Numbered from the stretch's first letter, positions 27,806-36,356 are shown. The stretch: 64,000 nt of DNA from Noviluteimonas sp052115395 (GCA_052115395.1 JBFRGO010000003.1); one strand, 5' to 3'. The notes: generated by a model from the letters alone, not told the origin. Translations and numbers: made by a program.

Positions 27806-28723
27806 TCAGACTCCAAGTTTGGAACGAAATTGCTTTACAAAGGCCTCAAGCTCCGCCACGACATTATCGTGAGTCTTGTTGCCGTACAAATTCAGAACGA
27901 CCGGAACGCCATCCCTTGGGGACTCGGCGAAGATGGTCTTATTCTCCCTCAGCGCCTGATCGAATACGGGAATGCCTAAATTTTTAGTTTGAGCGATGAA
28001 CGGCCTCTCGCTAGAGATTGGCTGGTTCGCGTAGAACCCAACCATCGTAAATACGACGCCTAGAATTTCTGGATTCACCTTCGGCGTGACAACGCCCAGG
28101 TCAAGGTCGGCGTAATCGTTGTAGTCAGAGACCAATTCGTTGAGATTGCGACGCAAGTAGTCGATACCGAGCGTTGACAGGTAGTCAGGCTTCGCGGGAA
28201 TGAGGATGTGATTGCTTGCCAGAATTGCATTCTTGGTTGTGATGTTGAAGTTTGGCGGACAGTCCATCAGCACAACGTCATAACCCTTAAGCTCTGCAAG
28301 GCCATCAATAAGGCGACGGTGGACCTTCAGGAAATTTGCCTTCGACTGCTTGAGGTTCGCTCCTCCCAGCTCTGTGGCGAGTTCTAGGTCAACGTTAATC
28401 AATCCGAGATGAGAGGAAATCAGGTGAATTACCCCGCGACCTGACAACTTCTTGTTGACCTTGTTCGGCGACACAATGAGATCGGTAAGCTTCATCGGAG
28501 CGCCGGTGCCGAATGAGTCGAACCACGCTTTGATAGTTTTCGAATCAGCCAGCTCCTTGTTCCAAGCCTCTGGGGAGAGGAATGAGAACGTCAAGCTGGT
28601 TTGGGGATCGAGATCAATCAGGAGTACTCGCAATCCGTCCCAAGCCAACTGGGCTGCCAAGTTTGCAGTGGTGGTTGTTTTTCCGACTCCGCCCTTGTAG
28701 TTGATGACTGAAACAATCTTCAC
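27806..28723 (-). CDS. ParA-family ATPase
   Basis: A 305-residue ParA/MinD-type ATPase. The deviant Walker A motif NYKGGVGKTTTTANLA (about residues 8-23, with signature Lys10) is followed by LLIDLDPQTSL (Walker A') and VVLMDCPPNF (Walker B). The length fits plasmid-type ParA proteins without an N-terminal HTH. Such ATPases position DNA or protein complexes, or serve as accessory ATPases in defence islands. No ParB gene or partition site is visible nearby. The gene is lower in GC than the flanks and lies in the accessory region, transcribed toward the three-gene module. Confidence 0.9.
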   Translation of the reverse strand: MKIVSVINYKGGVGKTTTTANLAAQLAWDGLRVLLIDLDPQTSLTFSFLSPEAWNKELADSKTIKAWFDSFGTGAPMKLTDLIVSPNKVNKKLSGRGVIHLISSHLGLINVDLELATELGGANLKQSKANFLKVHRRLIDGLAELKGYDVVLMDCPPNFNITTKNAILASNHILIPAKPDYLSTLGIDYLRRNLNELVSDYNDYADLDLGVVTPKVNPEILGVVFTMVGFYANQPISSERPFIAQTKNLGIPVFDQALRENKTIFAESPRDGVPVVLNLYGNKTHDNVVAELEAFVKQFRSKLGV

Positions 28724-29033
28724 GGCCCCTCCCGAGTGATTGGTGTGAGTGATGCAACTTCTAGTCGATGCGCGAAATGTAGATCGCTACTGTGGACGAA
28801 TCTCGTTGATCTCGGATCACTGACAGTCAATCCTCGCCTTTGAGGAGTGTAGAAGCTCCACACAGAGATGCGCCACTCCTTAGGCGCATTGACGCTGCAA
28901 TGTGCTGCGTCGGGAGGGTGGCTAATGCAAGACCCGAAAGGGAAATACGCCCACCGTCTCTGTGCGGCTTCTAACCTCCCGACACCCTTGCCGGCGCAAC
29001 GCCAGGCAAGCGCCCACCCACATGGAGGTCACC
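28724..29033. other. 310-bp spacer upstream of parA
   Basis: No convincing gene. It holds a small hairpin (ATGCGCC/GGCGCAT, 28868-28889). The parA promoter should be at its left side, but no clear boxes are seen. Confidence 0.6.
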
Positions 29034-29282
29034 ATGCGCAGAAAGTCCCCGCGCACCCGCGCCAAACGCGAGATGCCCAACGTCATCATTCCGCCCGCAG
29101 CGCAACTGTGCCTGATCCAGATGCGCGACCACCTGCGCCTGCTGGCGTCCCTCTCCGAGCACGGCACCGTCGCCAGCGATCGCGCCTACAGCCTGCGCCC
29201 CGACGCGATGGCGTGGTGCTTCACGTCCCTGGCGCGCGACCTCGACGCGGTCATCGTTGCGGGGAGACCGCAGCTGAACTGA
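29034..29282 (+). CDS. Small XAC0095-like protein
   Basis: An 82-residue cytosolic protein starting MRRKSPRTRAKREM. It has a basic N-terminus followed by helices with LIQMRDHLRLLASLSEHG and LARDLDAVIVAG. The MRDHLRLLA pattern and size resemble the XAC0095 family of small xanthomonad proteins of unknown role, though I am not certain. A good ribosome site (GGAGG) precedes the ATG at 29034; the frame extends upstream without support. Confidence 0.6.
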   Translation: MRRKSPRTRAKREMPNVIIPPAAQLCLIQMRDHLRLLASLSEHGTVASDRAYSLRPDAMAWCFTSLARDLDAVIVAGRPQLN

Positions 29283-29462
29283 AAGCCCATTGGATCGGGT
29301 GCCTCCTCGGGGGCCTGGAGGCAACCCGATCGATGCAGCGGCAACCACGACCGCCCGTCGGCACTGCCCCGAAGTGCAGGTCCGGTTTGCCCCAAGAAAC
29401 AATGTTCGACGCGCACGGCGCATGCGAAGACTTCCCCACCCAAACCAAAGCGGAGTCTTCCC

Positions 29463-29921
29463 GTGTCGCAAAACCTCGTTTCGATCACCATCACCCCCGA
29501 GCAGGCGGCCACCGTCATGCAGGCGCTCGCGCAGATCGAGGCCGTGCTGAAGGACCTGATCACGCTCGCGCCCCCGCAGCGCAAGAAGATGACCTTCGCC
29601 GGCCCGAAGTCCGTGGACTTCACGCGCACCACCATCCGCGCCGCGACCAACAACCCCGACGTCATGCCACCCAACCTGGACATCGCTGGCGCGCAGGCGG
29701 ATGTGGCTGCGCTGGATGCGTTGCTGCCGATCTTCGAGCGGGTGCGGCAGTTGCAGCAGCGCCTGGATGACACCATTGCCGCGCTTGGTAGCGATTCGTA
29801 TGCCACGGCGCGGAGTGCTTACAAGCAGTTGCAGTTGTCGGGGTTGTCGGCTGGCCTGGAGGGGCTGGTCAAGGCGCTGGGTGGGACGTTCAAGGGCGGC
29901 AACAGGAAGAAGAAGGAGTAG
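29463..29921 (+). CDS. Conserved-looking helical protein, function unknown
   Basis: A 152-residue protein with a GTG start (GGAG nine bases before). Residues 1-45 form an amphipathic helix-rich segment (ITPEQAATVMQALAQIEAVL), a central KKMTFAGPKSVDFTR follows, and the C-terminal half is helical with a basic tail (GGNRKKKE). No catalytic motif, signal or membrane segment. The base composition of its 3' half returns to the host pattern. It is followed by the 42-bp minisatellite. Confidence 0.68.
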   Translation: MSQNLVSITITPEQAATVMQALAQIEAVLKDLITLAPPQRKKMTFAGPKSVDFTRTTIRAATNNPDVMPPNLDIAGAQADVAALDALLPIFERVRQLQQRLDDTIAALGSDSYATARSAYKQLQLSGLSAGLEGLVKALGGTFKGGNRKKKE

Positions 29922-29970
29922 GCCGACGGCGTCGCGGAGGCCAATGACGCACGTTGCGACGCCGTCGATG

Positions 29971-30200
29971 GAGGAAATTTCCCCGTTGATGCACTTCGGA
30001 AGGGCATCGGCGGAGGAAATTTCCCCGGCAACGGACTTCAAAGGTGCGTTGTTGGGGAAAGTTCTGCCGCTGTTGCCCAGTTGGTGGGCGCGAATGGACG
30101 AGGTTTGTCCATTGGCGCCCGATGGAAGGGCGTCGGAGAGGAAATTTCCGTCCCCAATGGACGTTGCCTGGGCATCGATGTCAGTGAGGCCCTCATCGAT
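29971..30200. repeat. Degenerate 42-bp minisatellite with GGAAATTTCC cores
   Basis: Units start at 29971, 30013, 30055, 30097 and about 30138, each 42 bases (one step of 41). The best-preserved part is GAGGAAATTTCC, with the palindrome GGAAATTTCC in units 1, 2 and 5. The 315-bp spacer 29922-30236 is otherwise empty. In one frame the units read as 14-residue repeats of the EEISPxxDFGRAS type, but no start or ribosome site supports translation. Confidence 0.7.
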
Positions 30201-30236
30201 ACTTTGCGGTGACCGGGTCGTCGGAGTGGGGAGCGG

Positions 30237-30407
30237 ATGAATGACACCGTGAAAGCAAAGCCCGCCGTGACGCAACTTGCCCTACCGTTCGACGCAAAGC
30301 GCCTTGAGCCGAATGCGGAAACGCAGAAGGCGATCGATGAGAGCTACGCGGGCCGGGTCGAAGCGTTCGACTCGGTCGCGGCGATGGTTGCCGATGCCGA
30401 CGGCTGA
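30237..30407 (+). CDS. Orphan RelB/DinJ-like antitoxin (56 residues)
   Basis: A 56-residue product starting MNDTVKAKPAVTQ, with GGGGAG just upstream of the ATG. The C-terminal part (LEPNAETQKAIDES, then AGRVEAFDSVAAMV) matches the RelB/DinJ C-terminal pattern IPNAxTxxAMxExxxGkvxxfdsvdxL. The N-terminal ribbon-helix-helix half looks shortened, and no RelE/YafQ-type toxin follows. It could be a remnant or solitary antitoxin. Too short for most automated calls. Confidence 0.5.
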   Translation: MNDTVKAKPAVTQLALPFDAKRLEPNAETQKAIDESYAGRVEAFDSVAAMVADADG

Positions 30408-30463
30408 TCACTAATTCAAGGGGTCAGTAGGAACTAGGCCAATGGGCGCGCACCTTCCAATCT

Positions 30464-31135
30464 TTAAAACACGCCCGGTTGCCGCTTCCACTCCTGCCAG
30501 CTGACGGTGAAGTCATCAGGGAAGCGACGGAGGATCCGACGCTCGCCCGCCTTCTTCAGCTTCGCGTTGTTGACCCAGGCATTCCCGCCATAGTTCTTGA
30601 CTGCTGTATAGATTCGATCCCTCAACTTCTTGTCTACTTTCGAGTCTTGCATTGCGAAGAGGAAGATTTCATCGGCCTCGGCTTTCGGGCGTTCCTGCGT
30701 CCAATACAGGTAGTCATGAATGATTGCAGCGAATGCATACGGTCCTTCGGGTCGGATTCCGGAACTCCAGACCCACTGCGGCACACTGGTCAGGTCAGTG
30801 ACGAATCCGACCGGCACAACGACGCGCTTGTACTTCTGCCCGGGATTCGGACTCCACACGGACGGCATGCCCTTGAGGTAGTAGTAGTCCCAGTCTTTGA
30901 AGGGGACCAACTGTTGCGGAGGCATTAGGCTGGCGAATACCCCGCGCTTCTCCATTTCCTTGGCTGCAGCCAGTGCTATCTCAAGCTCTCTTGACGCTTC
31001 TTCGTTGATGCGCTTGATGAAGTCCCGTTTCGCTGTGTCTACAGGCACTCCATCTTGTGACAGCGTCTGCCTTGAAAACATCGTCGCTGCGACTGCAGCA
31101 GTCGACAGCAGGAACGTTCGGCGGTACTGATCCAT
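30464..31135 (-). CDS. DUF1353-type exported protein
   Basis: A 223-residue protein with an N-terminal export signal (MDQYRRTFLLSTAAVAATMF); the RR-T-F-L-L core is Tat-like. The mature part contains the DUF1353 pattern: VVVPVGFVTDLTSVPQWVW and AAIIHDYLYWTQ, with conserved Asp and His residues. This domain is frequent in phage and accessory regions; its activity is unknown to me, although the HD-type pair suggests a hydrolase. The start is fixed by the signal peptide and a GGGGAAA ribosome site. It is divergent from the exported-protein gene at 31519. Confidence 0.78.
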   Translation of the reverse strand: MDQYRRTFLLSTAAVAATMFSRQTLSQDGVPVDTAKRDFIKRINEEASRELEIALAAAKEMEKRGVFASLMPPQQLVPFKDWDYYYLKGMPSVWSPNPGQKYKRVVVPVGFVTDLTSVPQWVWSSGIRPEGPYAFAAIIHDYLYWTQERPKAEADEIFLFAMQDSKVDKKLRDRIYTAVKNYGGNAWVNNAKLKKAGERRILRRFPDDFTVSWQEWKRQPGVF

Positions 31136-31518
31136 GACATTTTCCCCGGGCGGTGTTGAGCGCTGCCCTTCGACATGGACGCCAACGCCGGCGCGAATCT
31201 GAAGCGGCCAAGCGATGGGTGACCGACCCAAGACCAAACGCGCGCACGTCGATGTCAGAAGACAGACGGTTCTGTACATTGAAGGTCATGAAGCCGCCCC
31301 GATCGCGGCATTCAAGTCTTGATTGGGGTACGCGCGTTATCGGGAACGTTTTCGTGCAATTGCTCCGAGGGTGAAGAGCAATAGCAAGCGTGGCTACCAC
31401 AACTCTCGTGGTGAGCGCTTCAGCCCAATCCGACAAACGGTTGTCCGAGCAGTCGGCGTCTGGTCGTTGCCTTCACTCGCGTAATGCACGAAAGGCATCG
31501 TCGCCAGGAGTGTTCACG
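31136..31518. other. 383-bp divergent spacer
   Basis: No supported gene. It must contain promoters for the DUF1353 gene (minus) and the secreted-protease operon (plus). No convincing boxes or operators are seen; AGGAG at 31506-31510 serves the plus-strand gene. Confidence 0.6.
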
Positions 31519-32814
31519 ATGGACAGGAATTTCTTCGAGCAAGCACGCAAGGTCGAGGTCGCAACATGTCTCATCTCCCTTGCCGTCGCTCTGCAGTTTT
31601 TCGCAGCCCAATCTGTCTATGCGCAGTCGTCCAGCCCCGTAGGTTCCGAAACAGATTGGGCCGCCGTGCAGGCTGCCGCTGCCGCGCAGGAGGCTGCATA
31701 TAAGGCACAGGAGGCGGCGGCGAATGCCGAATCGGCGATGATCACCGCTCAGCAGAAGGCCTTCGGTGCCAAGTATGCAGTTGATGGGCAGACTGGTATC
31801 GCGGGAGATGTCACCCTTGGAGTAGGCACTGGCAAGCCGGAAGCAATCATTCTGGTGAGTCGCTCAGCGTTGGATTCGGCTGACACGATCTATGCACGCT
31901 TGAAGCCATCCATCGAGGCACGGCCAAACCAATCGCTGCTTGTGCTTACGGCCCCGTCCGATGTCGAAGCTCCCGACGCTGTTTTATTCGACATCAAGGT
32001 CACGCTTATCGAAAATGCGTTCAAGCTTGCTCAAGCCAAATTCAAGTCGGCTTCCGACCAAGATCCCGGTACGGGGAAGGAAGAAGGAAAGCCTGGGCCA
32101 AGAATGGTTGGGATCAGCAAGCTAGGCGCCATTACGGGTGGGCTTTCGAAGTTGGGAAGCTATTTTCTCTCTAATTACACTTTTCAGGCCATTGACAGTG
32201 CGACGTATCCGGCCGTATCGGTTGCCGATCACATCGCGGGCAAGGCAAAGCAGGACTTCCCTACGCGCTTGGTCCAGGTTTCCGGACATCTATTACCGCG
32301 GGACGCAAAACTGATCCTTGAACCGCTAGCCCGGCTCGACGCGCAGGCATTGGAGGTCGCGTCCGAACAGACGATCGCGACGGCGAGAGCGGCAAAGCTT
32401 CGTGAAGCAGGTAAAGAGCTGGCGGCCAAGCGATACGAGGCTTCCGATGCGGTGGCGACCAAGGCCCTTGAGGCGTACAACGCCTTGGTTGATGCAGTGG
32501 CAGCGGACCCAAAGGCCGCAAACATCACGCCGCTGTTTGCCCGCATCCTCCGCCAGAAGAAGGTGCTTGTCGCAACCGAAGCGAATGCGCTGGTGCTATC
32601 AATGGATGGGGCATCCGCGGCGCAGCTCTATTCGAAAAAGAATCTTTGGACCTTTTTTGGTGGACCTCCCGTCTATACGACTGGTGCATCCACGATCTCT
32701 TACGCTCTCATCGATCCTGCCAGTGACGGGATCATCGCGTCGGGACATGTGGCCGTACACGGCGGCTACCATTCGATACGAGAAGTGCAGAAAGCCAACG
32801 CGCCGAGCAAGTAG
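31519..32814 (+). CDS. Exported protein with coiled-coil N-region, first gene of protease operon
   Basis: A 431-residue protein whose hydrophobic signal (LISLAVALQFFAAQSVYAQS) follows a charged n-region (MDRNFFEQARKVEV). Just after cleavage comes an Ala/Glu/Gln heptad stretch (AAAAQEAAYKAQEAAANAE) that should form a coiled coil. Later there is a Gly/Ser-rich segment (KLGAITGGLSKLGSYF) and another Ala-rich helix (about 270-330). No enzymatic motif is recognised. The start is fixed by AGGAG eight bases before the ATG. The stop is two bases from the ATG of the protease gene, so the two are co-translated; it may be its substrate or partner. Confidence 0.75.
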   Translation: MDRNFFEQARKVEVATCLISLAVALQFFAAQSVYAQSSSPVGSETDWAAVQAAAAAQEAAYKAQEAAANAESAMITAQQKAFGAKYAVDGQTGIAGDVTLGVGTGKPEAIILVSRSALDSADTIYARLKPSIEARPNQSLLVLTAPSDVEAPDAVLFDIKVTLIENAFKLAQAKFKSASDQDPGTGKEEGKPGPRMVGISKLGAITGGLSKLGSYFLSNYTFQAIDSATYPAVSVADHIAGKAKQDFPTRLVQVSGHLLPRDAKLILEPLARLDAQALEVASEQTIATARAAKLREAGKELAAKRYEASDAVATKALEAYNALVDAVAADPKAANITPLFARILRQKKVLVATEANALVLSMDGASAAQLYSKKNLWTFFGGPPVYTTGASTISYALIDPASDGIIASGHVAVHGGYHSIREVQKANAPSK

Positions 32815-32816
32815 TC

Positions 32817-33701
32817 ATGGGGAACCAACACCGTAGGTACTGCCTGCTTCTTCTGGCGCTGTTCGTCCTGGTTGCCTGTGAGCGAGGGGAAGCGCCTGCT
32901 CCTGCGAAGACTCAGGGTCAGCTCAAGATTCAACGTCTGGGCACGGGTGCAGCTCTGGTTTACAAGGGGCGGCCAGTGGCGCCAGGCGACTTTCGGGCGG
33001 TAGTCGGCATCACGCGGGGGACAGAGCGTTTTCCAGTCTGCACCGGCACGTTGATCGAGCCTGACGTCGTTCTGACCGCGGGCCACTGTGCATGTAGTGG
33101 CGCGCGGGGCAACATATTTGTCGGTCACAACCCCAGGAAGATCGACCCCAAGGCGCGCGAGGGGTACTACTTGGTGACTCGCTGGGTTGCGGCTCTTGGT
33201 TGCGGGGACGGCCTTCGAACAGGTCGCGATATCGCGCTCCTGAAACTCAAGGAAAACGTCAACAATGTTCTGCCTGCGAAGTTGGCAACTGACGCTCAGG
33301 TTGATGAAGCGGCGTTCTATCGAGTGGTGGGCTTTGGCGCCATCGACGCCGAGGGCAAGGTGTTCACTTACGAAAAGCGCGAGGCGGACGTGCCCGCTGT
33401 TACGAACGACTGTCTCGGCGACGCCGCGACAGAATTGGGATGCCTTCCTGGCAGCGAAATAGTGGCGGGTCGTCGGTTGTCGCCTGACTCTTGCAGTGGC
33501 GACAGCGGCGGCCCGTTGTATTCCGCGACGGGGGGAAGCACGGTACGTGTCCCTTCCGACTCACTCTTCCTGGCTGGCGTCACTTCGCGAGCCGCTGGGG
33601 ACGCGCAAATGGCTTGCGGAGACGGTGGGGTCTACGAACGGCTGACCCCGGCCGCTCGAGCGTGGATTCGAAGGCAAATCACAGCGCTTCGTCGCAACTA
33701 G
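32817..33701 (+). CDS. Secreted trypsin-like serine protease (S1), lipoprotein
   Basis: A 294-residue S1 family protease. A signal with lipobox (LVAC, Cys21) anchors it to an outer or inner membrane. The catalytic triad is complete: His90 in LTAGHC, Asp138 in GRDIALLKL and Ser230 in CSGDSGGPL. Asp224, six residues before Ser230, corresponds to trypsin Asp189, predicting cleavage after Arg or Lys. Extra cysteines could form the usual disulfides. It lies in an accessory operon between a coiled-coil exported protein and two unrecognised proteins; trypsin-like secreted proteases often activate or degrade neighbours' products. Confidence 0.92.
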   Translation: MGNQHRRYCLLLLALFVLVACERGEAPAPAKTQGQLKIQRLGTGAALVYKGRPVAPGDFRAVVGITRGTERFPVCTGTLIEPDVVLTAGHCACSGARGNIFVGHNPRKIDPKAREGYYLVTRWVAALGCGDGLRTGRDIALLKLKENVNNVLPAKLATDAQVDEAAFYRVVGFGAIDAEGKVFTYEKREADVPAVTNDCLGDAATELGCLPGSEIVAGRRLSPDSCSGDSGGPLYSATGGSTVRVPSDSLFLAGVTSRAAGDAQMACGDGGVYERLTPAARAWIRRQITALRRN

Positions 33702-33776
33702 GTTGCTGCGTGAGTATCGGACCCGAAAGGCATGCCAGCGGTCCGAGCTCGCGATTACCGTGGAGGCATTTGCGCC

Positions 33777-35474
33777 ATGAAGAGTGCAATTCCGCGAATT
33801 GGAAAGCCCCTATCGCGACTGGAGCCCGCCGAAATTCCTCGCGTGGCGAGGAAACTAACGGCTGGTGGGCGCCTGCCCACTGTCGATGCTGGGTGGTTCG
33901 CTCCAATCGATCATTCGCTTAATGCAGAGCCTGCTTTGTCCGATCTTGCGCTAAACAACAGTGCCGCACTTCTCTTGACGTCTTGGGCGGATGTCTACCT
34001 TTCTGAGCTACGTCCCAAGCTCAGTCTTCTGGACGGAATGCGCCGCCAATTCGCAGACGCGAATCAGCGTTACTCGGCGGCGCTGATCGAGCAGTTTCAG
34101 CTCGACGGCTCCGAGCTTATACATAGAGATGAAGTGGCGGCGGGCTGGTACGAACTTCAGTGGCGGACTTCGAACTATGAGTTGCGGGCGCAATGGGCGT
34201 GGAGCGGAGCGACTGCTCGCGCTTACCAAGCCTACAAAGATGTACTGGAAACGCCCGGCTTCACGATGACCGACTTTCATTCCGAAGCCGCGCAACGTGC
34301 TTGGCTTTCCACTGCTGCCATGATGACGCCCTATTGGAAATCGCATAAGGATCAACTTACACACCCAACGCAACCGTACCACCCTCGAAACTTTGCTTTC
34401 GCGCTCGATCCGATCGAGAACCCAGGACCGTATATGCCGCAGGATCCGACCGGTGCCGAATTCGGTCCAAGGCCAGTGTATGACTGGGTGTACTCACTTT
34501 CACAAAGGGCCTACTCCTCGGAATTGGCGAGCTACCAATCGGGGTTTGCTAGTCAGCTAGCGATCTCCGAGGGCGCGTTGGGCATGTCAACCAAGCTCCT
34601 AGCCGCAAAACTCGTGACTGCCAGATTCAATTACGAAGACGTTGATTTCAGAAGGCGGCGATCGGAGCTCACACTAGCGGCGAACGATCTCCGAAGGAGT
34701 TGTTTGAGTTCCGATAACGGGCCATCGAACTGGGGCGCTCGCCTGATGTCGCTGAAGACGTGTTTTGTCGAGGAGCTCGTTGAGCTGCTCTCAAGAGCGA
34801 TTTCTGTTCGGTCGGGGCTCGAGCACTTGTGGGGCTGGAGCGCCCTGCCTGAAATCCCCCTTCCCGAGTCCTGGGATGACTCTCAAGGCCCATTTCTGGA
34901 CGCCATATGGAAATGGATGATCGAAGTCGAAAGACGCGTGGCATCCGAGCTTCCTCGCGAAGAGTCAATAACGTTCCCGCTTTCCATTCGAGCCCTGATC
35001 GGGGAGCAAAAATGGCAGGAAGCTACAGAGAACATACAAGGATCACGTTTGACCGTGCGGTTTTCTTTGCCAGAGTCTGCTGTCGAAAGTTATTGGGGAA
35101 TTCGACTAAGAGGTGTGTCGTGCTACGCGGTTGGGATGAATGAAGCGAATGTCGGAGTATGGCGTGGTGAGTTGCATTTGCCACGCCGAGCGCTTGTGTC
35201 CAGCGCTAGTGGTCGTAAATCTGAGGTCTTTCAACCGGGGGTTGCGTCCGAACTCGGAAGAATCAGCACGCGTTCGTCGCCGCGTCCTGCAGACGTTGCG
35301 GGGACATCGCGGTTGCGTAATAGGAGCCCAATTTCTTGGTCGGATGGAACGGATAACGACACGTCTTTCGAGCTTTCTATTTTTGGGCCATCGTCGTCTG
35401 GGGCCAATGCGAACTCGCTATCGGATGTGTCCTTGGATTTGTTCATGAGTGGATACCGGTACGACTCAAGATGA
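33777..35474 (+). CDS. Large unrecognised protein of the protease operon
   Basis: A 565-residue protein without an obvious signal peptide. The N-terminal two thirds are rich in aromatic, helical segments (LTSWADVYLSELRPKL, WYELQWRTSNYELRAQ, SELTLAANDLRRS). The C-terminal 150 residues include YWGIRLRGVSCYAVG and a Ser/Asp-rich tail, which could be a beta domain. This shape weakly recalls large toxin-complex proteins but does not establish homology. The start at 33777 is preferred (GGAGG nine bases upstream); an in-frame ATG at 33732 would add 15 residues. Its stop overlaps the next ATG by four bases. Confidence 0.72.
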   Translation: MKSAIPRIGKPLSRLEPAEIPRVARKLTAGGRLPTVDAGWFAPIDHSLNAEPALSDLALNNSAALLLTSWADVYLSELRPKLSLLDGMRRQFADANQRYSAALIEQFQLDGSELIHRDEVAAGWYELQWRTSNYELRAQWAWSGATARAYQAYKDVLETPGFTMTDFHSEAAQRAWLSTAAMMTPYWKSHKDQLTHPTQPYHPRNFAFALDPIENPGPYMPQDPTGAEFGPRPVYDWVYSLSQRAYSSELASYQSGFASQLAISEGALGMSTKLLAAKLVTARFNYEDVDFRRRRSELTLAANDLRRSCLSSDNGPSNWGARLMSLKTCFVEELVELLSRAISVRSGLEHLWGWSALPEIPLPESWDDSQGPFLDAIWKWMIEVERRVASELPREESITFPLSIRALIGEQKWQEATENIQGSRLTVRFSLPESAVESYWGIRLRGVSCYAVGMNEANVGVWRGELHLPRRALVSSASGRKSEVFQPGVASELGRISTRSSPRPADVAGTSRLRNRSPISWSDGTDNDTSFELSIFGPSSSGANANSLSDVSLDLFMSGYRYDSR

Positions 35475-36202
35475 TCGGTCGAGCGCGATTCGTCAGTGCC
35501 AGCGGCAAGGCTGCTCGAGGCGACGGCGACGATGACTCTTCGGATGACGGAGACGGGCAGAGTGGTTCGAATTTCTCCGACCACTACGGGAATGACCACG
35601 ACCGCCCTGACGGTTCAAGTTCGGCTCACGCCGAAAAAATGGACTCCAACGATTCGGATGGAGGCCATTTTGATTTTGATCACTACCCGCAAGACGGGCC
35701 AGACCACGACCCGGGTTCACCCGCCAAAGAATCCAAACCGGCGCGCCAGGACGATAGGCGTCGACTCTCTGGGGACGCGTCGGGCGCGTCCGGTGCCAGT
35801 TATGACGTCGGGGTCGGTTTCGGCGGCGCGCTCATGGCAGGTGTAGGGATGAGCGTCGGCGCTGCAGCCGGAGGCGCGGTAGAAATATCGATGAATGAGG
35901 AAACCGGCGTTGCAATGCAGGGCGTTGTAGGCGTTTTCACCCCGGTATTGGGGTTGGGCGTAGTGGTTGGAAAGATTGGGCCAAGTCTTGAGATTGGGGG
36001 CGCGAAGAAAGAAGCGGTAACAAGCACGAACCTCTGTCAAAGCCAGATGCTGGTTGTTACCCCGATCGTCACCATTGCGTTCTCTGGTGACGAGGGAATC
36101 CAATCGCTTTCTGCCTCGTTCGGGGTGAGCGTTGGCTTAGGCGTTTTCGCGGGCTTTTATTGTGGCTTCGACCTTGACTCACCTTCGTGGAATCCGCCCT
36201 AG
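35471..36202 (+). CDS. Asp-rich / glycine-zipper protein, last gene of protease operon
   Basis: A 243-residue protein in two parts. Residues about 15-100 are extremely Asp/Ser/Gly/His rich and presumably disordered or metal-binding (for example RGDGDDDSSDDGDGQSG). Residues about 105-243 are Gly/Ala/Val-rich, with zipper-like stretches such as GVGFGGALMAGVGMSVGAAA and GVVGVFTPVLGLGVVVG, plausibly membrane-inserting. No known domain is recognised. The ATG overlaps the upstream stop. The hydrophobic glycine-zipper half next to a secreted trypsin-like protease raises the possibility of a pore-forming or surface product, but this is speculation. Confidence 0.7.
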   Translation: MIGRARFVSASGKAARGDGDDDSSDDGDGQSGSNFSDHYGNDHDRPDGSSSAHAEKMDSNDSDGGHFDFDHYPQDGPDHDPGSPAKESKPARQDDRRRLSGDASGASGASYDVGVGFGGALMAGVGMSVGAAAGGAVEISMNEETGVAMQGVVGVFTPVLGLGVVVGKIGPSLEIGGAKKEAVTSTNLCQSQMLVVTPIVTIAFSGDEGIQSLSASFGVSVGLGVFAGFYCGFDLDSPSWNPP

Positions 36203-36238
36203 TGAGCAACCTCTCGCCTTGCGACTCGCGCAATTGCG

Positions 36239-36322
36239 CAGGCCGCCCTTGCACAGCTCCGGAGTGGTGGCTTCTAGGCGATTGATAGCCTCCTCGGCCT
36301 TGCATTGCGGTCGCGGATCTCG
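36239..36322 (-). pseudogene. Broken C-terminal fragment of an Mrr-membrane protein gene
   Basis: About 80% of the bases match 36876-36961, the 3' part of the neighbouring Mrr-like gene. On the minus strand it can be read as KAEEAINRLEATTPELCKGG, parallel to KAEESIKVLEANTPELYEGR in the intact gene, with a frame break before it. It is therefore the remnant of a second Mrr-type gene. The HEPN-like gene lies between the remnant and the intact copy. Confidence 0.7.
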
Positions 36323-36356
36323 TCAGACGCAGGCTCGTGTGTCGCCTCGTAATACG

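Noticed and set aside
27806..28723. Plasmid replication or partition locus
   Set aside because: ParA is present, but no ParB, replication protein, iteron or parS-like array is visible.
29971..30200. CRISPR array
   Set aside because: The period is constant at 42 bases with no separate unique spacers, the units are degenerate, and no cas genes are present.
28971..30275. A 434-codon minus-strand frame through 29-30.2 kb
   Set aside because: It crosses two plausible plus-strand genes and the minisatellite, with no ribosome site or domain. Its apparent 14-residue repeats come from the 42-bp DNA period.
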